A DNA stretch of 64,000 nt from G963667675 sp964291545. GTDB taxonomy: Bacteria > Chloroflexota > Dehalococcoidia > Lucifugimonadales > UBA3495. Each line of letters begins with the position of its first letter. Positions within the stretch are counted from its first letter, which is position 1. A program made the translations under genes and the position numbers. Below the pieces are notes generated by a model. That model did no database searches and was not told the DNA's origin. It worked only from the letters and a program-made list of their open reading frames with translations. Of the stretch, positions 1-7,953 are shown one piece after another. Location of the stretch: NCBI GenBank assembly GCA_964291545.2, contig OZ219860.1, forward strand, positions 62,001 to 126,000. The letters are read 5' to 3'.

Positions 1-61
1 CCTTGTGGGAAACCGGGGGGACCACCCTCCAAGGCTAAATACCCTTGGTCACCGATAGCGT

Positions 62-95
<34 letters not shown>

Positions 96-661
96 TAGCG
101 GGGAGTGAAATAGATCTGAAACCGTAAGCCTACAGAAGGTCGTAGCCTCTCTTTCGGGAGGGGTGGCGGCGTGCCTATTGAAGAATGATCCGGGGACTTA
201 CTTTGTGGAGCGAGGTTAAGGGACTGGAGTCCCGGAGCCGCAGCGAAAGCGAGTCTTAATAGGGCGAACAGTTCCATGCAGTAGACCCGAAACCGGGTGA
301 GCTACCCATGGCCAGGTTGAAGGTGCGTTAACACGCACTGAAGGACCGAACTCGTGGCTGGTACAAAAGCTTGGGATGAGCTGTGGGTAGAGGTGAAATG
401 CTAATCGAACCCGGATATAGCTGGTTCTCCCCGAAATGCATTTAGGTGCAGCCTCGGGCAACAGGTGGACGGAGGTAGGGCACTGAATGGGATATGGGGG
501 CGTGAGCTTACCAAACCCAATCAAACCACCAATGCCGTTCAACCGATACCCGGGAGTGAGACTGCCACAGATAAGTGCGGTAGTCGAAAGGGAAACAGCC
601 CAGACCACCGGCTAAGGCCCCCAAGCGCAGGCTAAGTGGGAAAGGAAGTGAGGTTCCCCAG

Positions 662-710
<49 letters not shown>

Positions 711-780
711 CTGCTCACTGGTCGAGGGGTCTTGCGCCGAAAATGTAACGGGGCTTAAGCCTGCCGCCGAAGCCGTGGAT

Positions 781-943
781 GTTCAGGTGCAAGGGTGAAG
801 ACTCCGCTCCCAATGGCGGGACCAACGGGCCAATCCGCCAAGTAGGGGCGTTCCGGTTTCGGCCGGAACAACCCGAAGTCGGAAAGGCCCCGCGGCGACA
901 CCGGCGGGAAACGAGCTGGATCCCTTGGTCACCACCTGGGCGT
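781..943 (+). other. Intervening-sequence-like insertion in 23S helix 45
   Basis: Between the segment ending GAAGCCGTGG and the segment GGTAGGGGAGCGTT, E. coli has a short helix 45 of about 20 nt, whereas here there are about 160 nt. The insert folds on itself: CAGGTG (784-789) pairs with CACCTG (933-938), AAGGG (791-795) pairs with CCCTT (922-926), and an inner hairpin pairs GTTCCGG (850-856) with CCGGAAC (863-869). Helices 25 and 45 are the classical sites of intervening sequences in bacterial 23S rRNA, which RNase III normally cuts out, leaving fragmented rRNA. Whether this one is excised cannot be told from sequence. It has no long coding frame that looks real. Confidence 0.75.
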
Positions 944-1590
944 GGTAGGGGAGCGTTCCTCGGGCGACGAATGCAAGCCGTGAGACTTGCTGGAGCGCGG
1001 GGAAGTGAGAATCCCGGAATGAGTAACGTAAACTAGGGTGAAAATCCCTAGCGCCGCAAGCCCAAGGTTTCCTACGCAACGTTTATCGGCGTAGGGTTAG
1101 TCGGTCCTAAGCCGTAGGCAAGCGCCGAAGGCGATGGAGAGCAGGTTAATATTCCTGCACCGCCGTTGTTTCGCTTTAAAACCAAGGAGGGGTGCGGAAG
1201 GGCAGGTAGAGCATGCCTATTGGACATGGTGTGTCCTTGACTGTAGGCGAGCCGGGGCAGGCAAATCCACCCCGGCGTTAAGCTGAGGGTCGAGGGGATT
1301 GGTTCTTAGGGACACGAAACTCTGCTGGACCCAAGCCGACGAGAAAAGCTTCGTGGTTATGGAGCAGGGGCGACCGTACCGCAAACCGCCACTGGTGGGC
1401 TGGGATAAAAGTCCCAAGGCGCTCGAGCGAACCTCCGCTAAGGAACTAGACAAAAGAGCCCCGTAACTTTGGGAGAAGGGGCCCCCCGGGGGGTGAAGCC
1501 ACTTGCTGGTGGAGCGCTCTGGGGGCGCAGAGAAGAAGGCCGGGCGACTGTTTAACAAAAACACAGGTCTGTGCTAAGGGGAAACCCAAC

Positions 1591-1630
<40 letters not shown>

Positions 1631-1688
1631 CAAGGGGTGCAAGCCCCGAACTGAAGCCCCGGTGAACGGCGGCCGTAACTCTAACGGT

Positions 1689-2045
1689 CAACCGAGCAGC
1701 GCAATCAGGCTCAGGGCGCAAAGCCCAGGGTCGGAAGGCTGTTTAAGGCCGTTGTAAAATCCGGCTGTATGCTGGGAAGTCCGAGTATCCGGCGCTACCC
1801 ATCCCTGATGGGTGACAAAGTGTCCGGTGCGGATAATCAGCAGGAAAGGCCCCAGACGCGAAGCGCTTCCCAGGTCCAATGGGAGTTGCGGAGCCCTGGG
1901 GAATCCTCAGAGACCATATGCCGGAATCCCTGGCGGAACGTGGGATAAGAGATGGTCCGATCTGCACGGCGACGTGTAGAGGCCGGCAGAAATGACCGGC
2001 CCACCCAAGCCCCGGTAACGGGACCCTTGGGGAGTAACAACAATG
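1689..2045 (+). ncRNA. Group I intron in 23S rRNA after U1923 (357 nt, no endonuclease gene)
   Basis: The conserved exon string AACGGT|CCTAAGG of helix 69 is interrupted between 1688 and 2046. The 5' exon ends in T and the insert ends in G, as group I splicing requires. Exon AACGGT (1683-1688) pairs with an internal guide GCCGTT (1748-1753), giving P1 with the expected U-G wobble at the splice site. Core elements are visible: Q-like AATCAGCAGG (1835-1844), R-like TCAGAGACCATATG (1907-1920) and an S-like segment around 1948-1958. P7 forms between GACCAT (1912-1917) and ATGGTC (1952-1957). Peripheral hairpins near 1982-2030 fit P9. There is no room for a homing endonuclease, so mobility would need help in trans. 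The position corresponds to the I-CeuI target. Confidence 0.92.
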
Positions 2046-2541
2046 CCTAAGGTAGCGAAGTCCCTTGTCGGGTAAGTTCCGACCCGCATGAATGGTTGAA
2101 CGACTTGGCCATTGTCTCGGCGGAGGGCTCGGTGAAATTGCGGTGCCCGTGAAGACGCGGGCGACCCGCGGCAGGACAAAAAGACCCTGTGGAGCTTTAC
2201 TGTAGCCTGGTATTGGGCTGGGAGCTGTCATGTGTAGGATAGGTGGGAGGCTTTGAAGCCCCGACGCCAGTCGGGGTGGAGCCATCGTTGAAATACCACC
2301 CTTGGCTGTTTTTGGTCCTAACCTCAGCACAACTGGGGGACAGTGCCTGGTGGGCAGTTTAACTGGGGCGGTTGCCTCCTAAAAAGTAACGGAGGCGCCC
2401 AAAGGTCCCCTCAGGACGGATGGAAATCGTCCATAGAACGCATTGGCATAAGGGGGCTTGACTGCGAGACCTACAAGTCGAGCAGGGACGAAAGTCGGGC
2501 AAAGTGATCCTACGGCACCGTGTGGAAGGGCCGTGGCTTAT

Positions 2542-2572
<31 letters not shown>

Positions 2573-2694
2573 TATCTCGCCCAAGAGTTCACATCGACGG
2601 CGAGGTTTGGCACCTCGATGTCGGCTCGTCCCATCCTGGGGCTGAAGGCGGTCCCAAGGGTCCGGCTGTTCGCCGGTTAAAGGGGTACGTGAGT

Positions 2695-2734
<40 letters not shown>

Positions 2735-3199
2735 CGTGGGCGCAGGAGGCTTGAGGGAACCTCTCCCTAGTACGAGAGGACCGGGAGGGACAGACCTATG
2801 GTGTGCCAGTTGTTCCGCCAGGAGCAGCGCTGGGTAGCCATGTCTGGCAGTGATAAGCGCTGAAGGCATCTAAGCGCGAAGCATCCCCCAAGATTAGGCC
2901 TCCCTCCCCGATTAGGTTCGGGGGTAAGACTGCAGAGAGACTATCTGCTTGATAGGCCGGATGTGTAAGTCCCGTGAGGGATTCAGCATACCGGTACTAA
3001 CCGGTCGAGTGTCTTGACCCACGCTAAGAACTCCAAACTTTGACTATAACCCCCCACTCTCTCCCGCAAAGAGAGACGATAGGGGCGGCAGGAACCAGGC
3101 TTCTTGTTCTTTCCAGCGACATGCGCGGAAGCTCGCGCGGACAGGCCGCCCTTAGCGGCGCCCAAGTCCCGCTCGCCCTGAGCTTGTCGAAGGGTTCAT

Positions 3200-3274
3200 C
3201 GCGGGGTGGAGCAGTGGCAGCTCGTCGGGCTCATAACCCGAAGGTCGTTGGTTCGAGTCCAACCCCCGCTACCA
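3200..3274 (+). tRNA. Initiator tRNA-Met (CAT anticodon)
   Basis: A complete cloverleaf with encoded CCA. The acceptor strands CGCGGGG and CCCCGCT pair at six positions but leave a C1 x U72 mismatch. The anticodon arm is TCGGG-CTCATAA-CCCGA with the three consecutive G-C pairs typical of initiators. Both traits mark it as tRNA-fMet and not elongator Met. It lies about 180 nt after the 23S gene where a 5S rRNA would normally be found. Confidence 0.95.
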
Positions 3275-3294
3275 AGAAAACTAACCCCTAACTG

Positions 3295-3324
3295 CCCCTC
3301 CTGGGTAAATCTCGGAGGGGTTTT
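3295..3324 (+). terminator. Rho-independent terminator after tRNA-fMet
   Basis: CCCCTCC (3295-3301) pairs with GGAGGGG (3314-3320) and is followed directly by TTTT. It lies 20 nt after the tRNA CCA end and probably ends the rRNA-tRNA transcript. Confidence 0.75.
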
Positions 3325-3414
3325 CAATTTCCGGCCCCGGAGCCCTTGTCCGCGCAAGAGCATGCCGCCCAACGGGTTGCGCCGGCATGGCCCATCAACT
3401 ACCCTTGGGAATTG

Positions 3415-4182
3415 ATGGGCAAGTTTATTCCCGACACCATCAAGCTCTCCGAGGCTTGGCCGACGTCAACGCCCTCCGCGGGAAAGCTGATTGGCTCCGC
3501 GAAGGGCCTGGTCCGCCGTCTCAGGCGCAGCCCCAGGTTCTGGGTCCTGGCGAGCACGCTGCTCCCGGCTCTGGTGTGCACCCTCCTGGCCTGGGCCTAT
3601 GCCTCGTCCCTGTGGCAATTGGTGCTGTACTTCTGGTACTCCATACCGTCCAACAGCTTCGTCTATCTGCCCAACGAGCCCGGAGTCCTCTTTGCCGCCG
3701 CGGTCTACAGCCCTTGGGTAGTAGCCGTGGTAGGCGGAGTCGCCACCATGATCGCCTGCATCATCGACTACGCCGTCATCAAGCGTGTGTTCGAGTTCCA
3801 GCAGGTTGCTCGGGTAAAGCAGACGGGCATCTACAAGAAGGCCATCCAATGCTTCTACTGGCGCCCCTGGCCCACCATTGCCGTCCTGGCCGTCACCCCC
3901 TTGCCCTTCTATCCGATCAGGGTCCTGGCGCCGAGTTCGGACTACCCCCTCTGGAGATATACCTCGGCCAGCGTCATCGGACGTAGTTGCCGCTACTATC
4001 TCCTGGCCATAGGAGGCTCGTGGATGCACGTTCCTCCCCACTTCCTGATACTGATGGTCGTATGCATGCTGTGCACGCCGCTGCTGGCGGTCGTCTGGGC
4101 GCGCTGGAAGCTGCGGCAAACGGGAACGCAACGAGCGGATATTCGCACCGACGCCCTGGACGCGGAGGGAGCGGGCGATTAG
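3415..4182 (+). CDS. VTT/DedA-like (SNARE-associated family) membrane protein
   Basis: A predicted integral membrane protein of about 255 residues with four to five hydrophobic stretches. The central segment contains FYPIRVLAPSSDYPLWRYT followed by a GR-x3-RY motif, which resembles the VTT domain of DedA/TVP38 proteins, a family implicated in lipid scrambling. The exact substrate cannot be inferred. The frame is open from a TTG at 3346, but the first ATG is at 3415. A nested inverted repeat precedes and overlaps it: CATGCCG (3361-3367) with CGGCATG (3383-3389), and GCCCATCAA (3390-3398) with TTGATGGGC (3412-3420). That arrangement could hide or regulate the start. The gene sits alone after the rRNA terminator. 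Confidence 0.65.
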   Translation: MGKFIPDTIKLSEAWPTSTPSAGKLIGSAKGLVRRLRRSPRFWVLASTLLPALVCTLLAWAYASSLWQLVLYFWYSIPSNSFVYLPNEPGVLFAAAVYSPWVVAVVGGVATMIACIIDYAVIKRVFEFQQVARVKQTGIYKKAIQCFYWRPWPTIAVLAVTPLPFYPIRVLAPSSDYPLWRYTSASVIGRSCRYYLLAIGGSWMHVPPHFLILMVVCMLCTPLLAVVWARWKLRQTGTQRADIRTDALDAEGAGD

Positions 4183-4206
4183 AGCCGGTCGGGGACTCCC
4201 GTCGCT

Positions 4207-4587
4207 TCAGACCTGAAATCCCAGGGCGTCGGCCACATCCCGCTGCCGGACGTCCAGGGTGAGGAAGGTTATCTCGCCGGGGTTCTGGGCCACGTATAGT
4301 GCAGTCGCCACGTGCCACAGGTCCGCCCCGCGCAGGTACCCTGCCGCCAACACCCAGTCGAACTCGTCGGTCAGCGGCCGGTCCGGATAGACCCACTCGA
4401 TCCCAAAGAGAACAGAACGGTCAATGGCAATGCTCTCGCGCCGGAACGCAGCCCGCACCTCCGCTTCCAGGAAGTTCGAAGACACCAAAGATTGGAATTG
4501 GTCCAGGCGTCGGCCCATGCCGAAACTGCTGGGTTCACCGAAGGCAACGGCAATGAGCGCTGAGGTATCGACGTAGGCAGTCGCCAC
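4207..4587 (-). CDS. vapC: PIN-domain toxin, VapC family
   Basis: A 126-residue PIN-domain ribonuclease, full family length. The acidic metal-binding residues expected of VapC are present: D7 in AYVDTSAL, an acidic E-x-E around residues 41-43, D89 in GADLWHVATAL and D112 in FLTLDVRQ. VapC toxins cleave RNA (often tRNA) when not bound by their antitoxin. The GTG start shares one base with the stop of the upstream antitoxin gene (TAGTG), which indicates translational coupling within a two-gene operon. The antitoxin partner looks more Phd-like than AbrB-like, a pairing common in uncultured bacteria. Confidence 0.88.
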   Translation of the reverse strand: MATAYVDTSALIAVAFGEPSSFGMGRRLDQFQSLVSSNFLEAEVRAAFRRESIAIDRSVLFGIEWVYPDRPLTDEFDWVLAAGYLRGADLWHVATALYVAQNPGEITFLTLDVRQRDVADALGFQV

Positions 4588-4859
4588 TATTCCCGGTCGG
4601 CGAGAAAGCGTTCCAGCGCGCCGGGTATGTGGGCCACCGGCTTGAACGGCTGCTTTGGCCCGTGGGCGGGCTGGAGAATCCCGCGCCTCCTCAGTTCTTC
4701 AAGCCTGTCTTCGATCGTCTCCGGCCCGCTTTCTATGGGGCGCAACTCCGCCACCGGCGCGCCCCGGTAGGAGATAGTCACCGCTCTACCCTCCCGGACG
4801 TGTCGCAGTACTTCCGAAAAACGCGCTTTGGCTTCGTATGTCGAATAAACTATTCCCAT
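4587..4859 (-). CDS. Antitoxin, Phd/YefM family
   Basis: A 90-residue protein. Its N-terminus (AKARFSEVLRHVREGRAVTISYRGAPVAEL) matches the Phd/YefM DNA-binding fold, and a helical C-terminal tail rich in Glu, Arg and Pro would wrap the toxin. It should neutralise the VapC-like protein encoded immediately downstream and repress its own promoter. The ATG at 4857-4859 lies only six bases after the -10 box, so the message is predicted to be leaderless, with no room for a Shine-Dalgarno. Confidence 0.85.
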   Translation of the reverse strand: MGIVYSTYEAKARFSEVLRHVREGRAVTISYRGAPVAELRPIESGPETIEDRLEELRRRGILQPAHGPKQPFKPVAHIPGALERFLADRE

Positions 4860-4865
4860 GGGCCA

Positions 4866-4906
4866 AATATACTAGTCAGACTAGTCAATGTCAAGTCTAA
4901 CTAGAC
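4866..4906 (-). promoter_or_regulatory. Toxin-antitoxin promoter with overlapping operator repeats
   Basis: On the minus strand TTGACA (4894-4889) and TATATT (4871-4866) are separated by exactly 17 nt, close to a consensus sigma-A promoter. The spacer holds two CTAGTCA copies nine bases apart (plus-strand 4872 and 4881), each part of an ACTAGT palindrome. Just upstream lies another palindrome, GTCTA-ac-TAGAC (4895-4906). Such repeats are plausible binding sites for the antitoxin or toxin-antitoxin complex. Confidence 0.75.
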
Positions 4907-4927
4907 CGCCAACCCAGCCCACCAAGG

Positions 4928-5731
4928 TCATCTGCCGCTGTACACCGGTTGACGCTTCTCGATGAATGCCGTGACCGCTTCCCGCTTGTCCTCGCTGCCG
5001 TTGGACGGCCCGTTCGCCGTATACTCCTGCCGGGCGACCCGTGCCAGGTCGGGCATGTGACTGATTAGAAGTTCCTTGGTTGACCGCACCGCCAGGGGTG
5101 GGTTCGAGCCAATCTCTTCAGCCAGCGCCATGGCCTCCTCCATCAATTTGTCGGCGGGGACCACCTTGTTTACCATGCCCTTCTGCAGGGCCCACTGGGC
5201 GTCGTAGACCCGGCCGGTGAGGGCCATCTCCGCGGCAACGCCATGCCCGACCAGGAAAGGCAGAAGATATGAGGCGCAGTTGTCGGGGACCAGGGACCGC
5301 TTGATGAATATGGAGGCGAACCGGGCTTGATCGGAAGCCACCCTTATGTCGCTGGCCAGGGCAATGGCCAGACCCGCCCCTGCAGCCACGCCGTTGACCG
5401 CCGCGATGACCGGCTGGGGGAGCAGGGGCAGCCGCGGCCCTAGACCGATGGCGCTGGAAGCGGGATCGGCTTTGTTGTCCTGCTTATCGGCTTCCCGGGC
5501 GGCGGACCGGTCTTCGGCCAGGAGGCTCACGTCTGCGCCGGAGGAAAAGCCCCGCCCGGCCCCGGTCAGTACCAACGCCCGGATGTTTGGGAACTCCCGT
5601 GCCACTTCATCCAAAGCGGCGTGGTATTCGCCCGACAGCTGCCGGTCAAAGGCGTTCAGCTTGTCCGGACGGTTCAGGGTTAGAATGGCCACGTGGCCGG
5701 TCCTTTCCAGGGTTAGCGTTTCGTAGTCCAT
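4928..5731 (-). CDS. Crotonase-fold enzyme, PaaG-like enoyl-CoA hydratase/isomerase
   Basis: About 267 residues from the ATG at 5731, which follows GGGGG by five bases. The crotonase fold is clear: the oxyanion-hole segment GRGFSSGADVSLL, then VNGVAAGAGLAIALASDIRVAS, then SLVPDNCASYLLPFLVG. Classical hydratases have catalytic glutamates in the second and third segments. Here the first is replaced (AGAGLAIAL) while the Asp of VPDN is kept, a pattern known from 1,2-epoxyphenylacetyl-CoA isomerase (PaaG) and related enoyl-CoA isomerases. It therefore probably rearranges an acyl- or aryl-CoA and is not a simple hydratase. No paa genes are next to it. Two earlier in-frame starts (TTG 5746, ATG 5743) are possible. 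Confidence 0.85.
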   Translation of the reverse strand: MDYETLTLERTGHVAILTLNRPDKLNAFDRQLSGEYHAALDEVAREFPNIRALVLTGAGRGFSSGADVSLLAEDRSAAREADKQDNKADPASSAIGLGPRLPLLPQPVIAAVNGVAAGAGLAIALASDIRVASDQARFASIFIKRSLVPDNCASYLLPFLVGHGVAAEMALTGRVYDAQWALQKGMVNKVVPADKLMEEAMALAEEIGSNPPLAVRSTKELLISHMPDLARVARQEYTANGPSNGSEDKREAVTAFIEKRQPVYSGR

Positions 5732-5859
5732 GAAGACCCCCATCAAGTTCGTGCCCGCCTAGCCATCGGAACGTATACTGTCGGGAGCATATCCCAACCC
5801 TGGAGTCGATACAAGACAAGGCGCCGGTCCGGCCGGCTTGAACCCACGGTAGGAGTAAC

Positions 5860-6693
5860 ATGGCCAAGCCGGTTGCTAAGCCGACCACAACTACGGAAAG
5901 CCAATTGACGCCTGAACAAAAGGGCCTTCGCCTGTACAACGAATTCGCCCACCTGTGGCCGGTGATAAGCCCGCCGGAGGACTACGCCGAAGAAGCGGAG
6001 CATTGGCGCACCGCACTCCGCGACCTGCTGGGCCCCGGGAGGCAACGCATATTGGAACTGGGCTGTGGCGGAGGCCACCTGCTGTCCCACCTGACAGTCG
6101 ACTTTGAGGCCGAGGCTGTCGACCTGTCACCCCAAATGCTGGCGCTTTCCCGAAAGTTGAATCCCGGAGTCGCACATCACCTGGGAGATATGCGCACTGT
6201 TCGCCTCCCCGGAAAATTCGACGCCGTCCTGGCCCACGACGCCATATCCTACATGCTGACCGAAGAAGACTTGCGGGCCGTGTTCGCCACCGCCCGCGCT
6301 CACCTGCGCCCGGGCGGCGTGTTTCTCGCGGCTCCAGACCTGGTGCGAGACACCTTCCGCCCCCGCGTTATCCGCTGGCCCGGAAGGCCCCCTTCCAGTC
6401 CGGACGGGCCAACGGTTACGGTCGAGGAGCACATCAGGGACCCTGACCCCTCCGATACCGTCGTAGAGTCTTTGTTCGTCTACACCATCACGGAAAACGG
6501 TGTCACCCGTGTTGAGGAGGACCTTCACCTTAGCGGTCTGTTCCCAATTGCAACATGGGTGCGGCTTTTAGAGGAGGCCGGGTTCGCCCCGGAGGTGCTT
6601 CCCCTTCCGGGAGACGGTGACGGTTGCGGGGAGACCCTGTTCCGCGCCGTCTTCCGGGGTCAAGGCTCCAGACCAACTTCCGGGTCTACGTAA
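5860..6693 (+). CDS. Class I SAM-dependent methyltransferase
   Basis: A 277-residue protein with the SAM-binding motif ILELGCGGGHLLSHL near residues 64-78, the acidic motif II (AEAVDLSPQML) and a motif resembling LRPGGVFLAAPD. The C-terminal half contains a beta-rich substrate region (VVESLFVYTITENGVTRVEE) seen in small-molecule methyltransferases of the Methyltransf_11/25 type. The substrate is not identifiable. The ATG at 5860 is preceded by TAGGAG. It is divergent from the crotonase gene and convergent with the epimerase gene. Confidence 0.85.
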   Translation: MAKPVAKPTTTTESQLTPEQKGLRLYNEFAHLWPVISPPEDYAEEAEHWRTALRDLLGPGRQRILELGCGGGHLLSHLTVDFEAEAVDLSPQMLALSRKLNPGVAHHLGDMRTVRLPGKFDAVLAHDAISYMLTEEDLRAVFATARAHLRPGGVFLAAPDLVRDTFRPRVIRWPGRPPSSPDGPTVTVEEHIRDPDPSDTVVESLFVYTITENGVTRVEEDLHLSGLFPIATWVRLLEEAGFAPEVLPLPGDGDGCGETLFRAVFRGQGSRPTSGST

Positions 6694-6710
6694 ATCGGCC
6701 CGGAGACGCG

Positions 6711-7691
6711 TCAGTCGCGAAAGCCCGATTCCTCCCGCCATTCCAGGTACTCCCTGATGCCCGCGGCCAAGTCATGGGCCGGCTCGAATCCCAGGTCCTC
6801 TCGCAGTCGCGTTGTATCCATAGGCCCCCTCGTCGCGTCGGGCCGCAGGCTGCGCACCTCGTAAGTGGGGTCGTCCACGAGCCGCACCGTCGGCCTCACC
6901 TCCTGCAAGGCTTGGGCGATGTCATCCAGCGTGTGCACGCGGCCCGAGGCCACGTTGTACTCACTGTAGGAAAGGGATGGAGCGTCTAGTATGGCGCAGA
7001 CGGCGGAAGCAGTGTCGGCCGCGTACGTATAGTCCCGGCCCGCGGTGCGGTCGCCGATGCGGATGAGGTCGCCCCGCACCGCGTCCCTGGTCCATTCGTA
7101 AAAGACGGACATTATGGCGCGGTGACCCGTAACCCTTTCCATGGGGCCGTATGGAGAGCTCAGGCGCGTGCTCACCGTTGGAAACCCGTGCAGTTCCCCA
7201 AAACGGCGCGTAAGAAGTTCGCTGGCGTACTTGGTCACGGCGTATAAAGTCTGCGGATGAAGCTGGTCATCCTCGTGAAGGACTTTGGCCGGGTCCAGGC
7301 CCTCGCCGTAAACAGATCCAGAACTAACGTAAAGGAACCTCTCTATGTTCAGCTCCATGGCCAGGCCCAGCAAGTTGGCCGTCCCGGTTACGTTGATATC
7401 CACTATGGGGCGGCTATGGTCTCTCTCGATGTCCGGGCGCAAGCCGGTAAACACCGCGGCGTGGACGATCTTTGTGACTCGCCGCCCGGCGACGGCGCGT
7501 TGCAAGTCGCCGGGATTCAGAACGTCTCCCTGAACGTACTCGATCGACGAGGAGTGGGCCGAATGGTATGCCTTCACCAGGCCGTCGGGCGGGGCCTGAT
7601 CGAAGCACACCACCTGGTGTCCCCGCTGGGCTAGGGCCTTGATGATGTTGCTGCCTACGAAACCCGTCCCGCCGGTCACCAATGTAGACAC
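6711..7691 (-). CDS. NAD-dependent epimerase/dehydratase (extended SDR)
   Basis: About 326 residues. The N-terminal Rossmann motif VTGGTGFVGSN and the catalytic YAVTK (Y-x3-K, near residue 150) identify an extended short-chain dehydrogenase of the sugar-nucleotide epimerase group. The C-terminal region ends in DTTRLREDLGFEPAHDLAAGIREYLEW, typical for nucleotide-sugar epimerases such as GalE or related decarboxylases. The GTG at 7691 is preferred because AAGGA lies eight bases upstream and the protein then begins right at the first beta strand. An ATG at 7730 is in frame but lacks a ribosome-binding site. No glycan cluster surrounds it, so the substrate is unknown. Confidence 0.85.
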   Translation of the reverse strand: MSTLVTGGTGFVGSNIIKALAQRGHQVVCFDQAPPDGLVKAYHSAHSSSIEYVQGDVLNPGDLQRAVAGRRVTKIVHAAVFTGLRPDIERDHSRPIVDINVTGTANLLGLAMELNIERFLYVSSGSVYGEGLDPAKVLHEDDQLHPQTLYAVTKYASELLTRRFGELHGFPTVSTRLSSPYGPMERVTGHRAIMSVFYEWTRDAVRGDLIRIGDRTAGRDYTYAADTASAVCAILDAPSLSYSEYNVASGRVHTLDDIAQALQEVRPTVRLVDDPTYEVRSLRPDATRGPMDTTRLREDLGFEPAHDLAAGIREYLEWREESGFRD

Positions 7692-7953
7692 GTTATCATC
7701 CTTCTCGTTGAACGGGGCGCCTTTTTTCATTGATGCAGCTACAGCGAAGCGTTATCCTGTGAAATATCCCGGTTTTACCTTCATTGCCAGACGGTAGGGG
7801 GACGCCAGTTGGACGCGCCATAACGGATACCCTTGGGGCTTTCCTCACCTCCATCCCGCTCCTGGCCTCCCGCTCCCCAACGGACCCGCTTTCACCGGTT
7901 GCCAGACAAGGGGTTCCATAGCCCGAGTCCCTGTCACTTGAGAAGATTACGAC

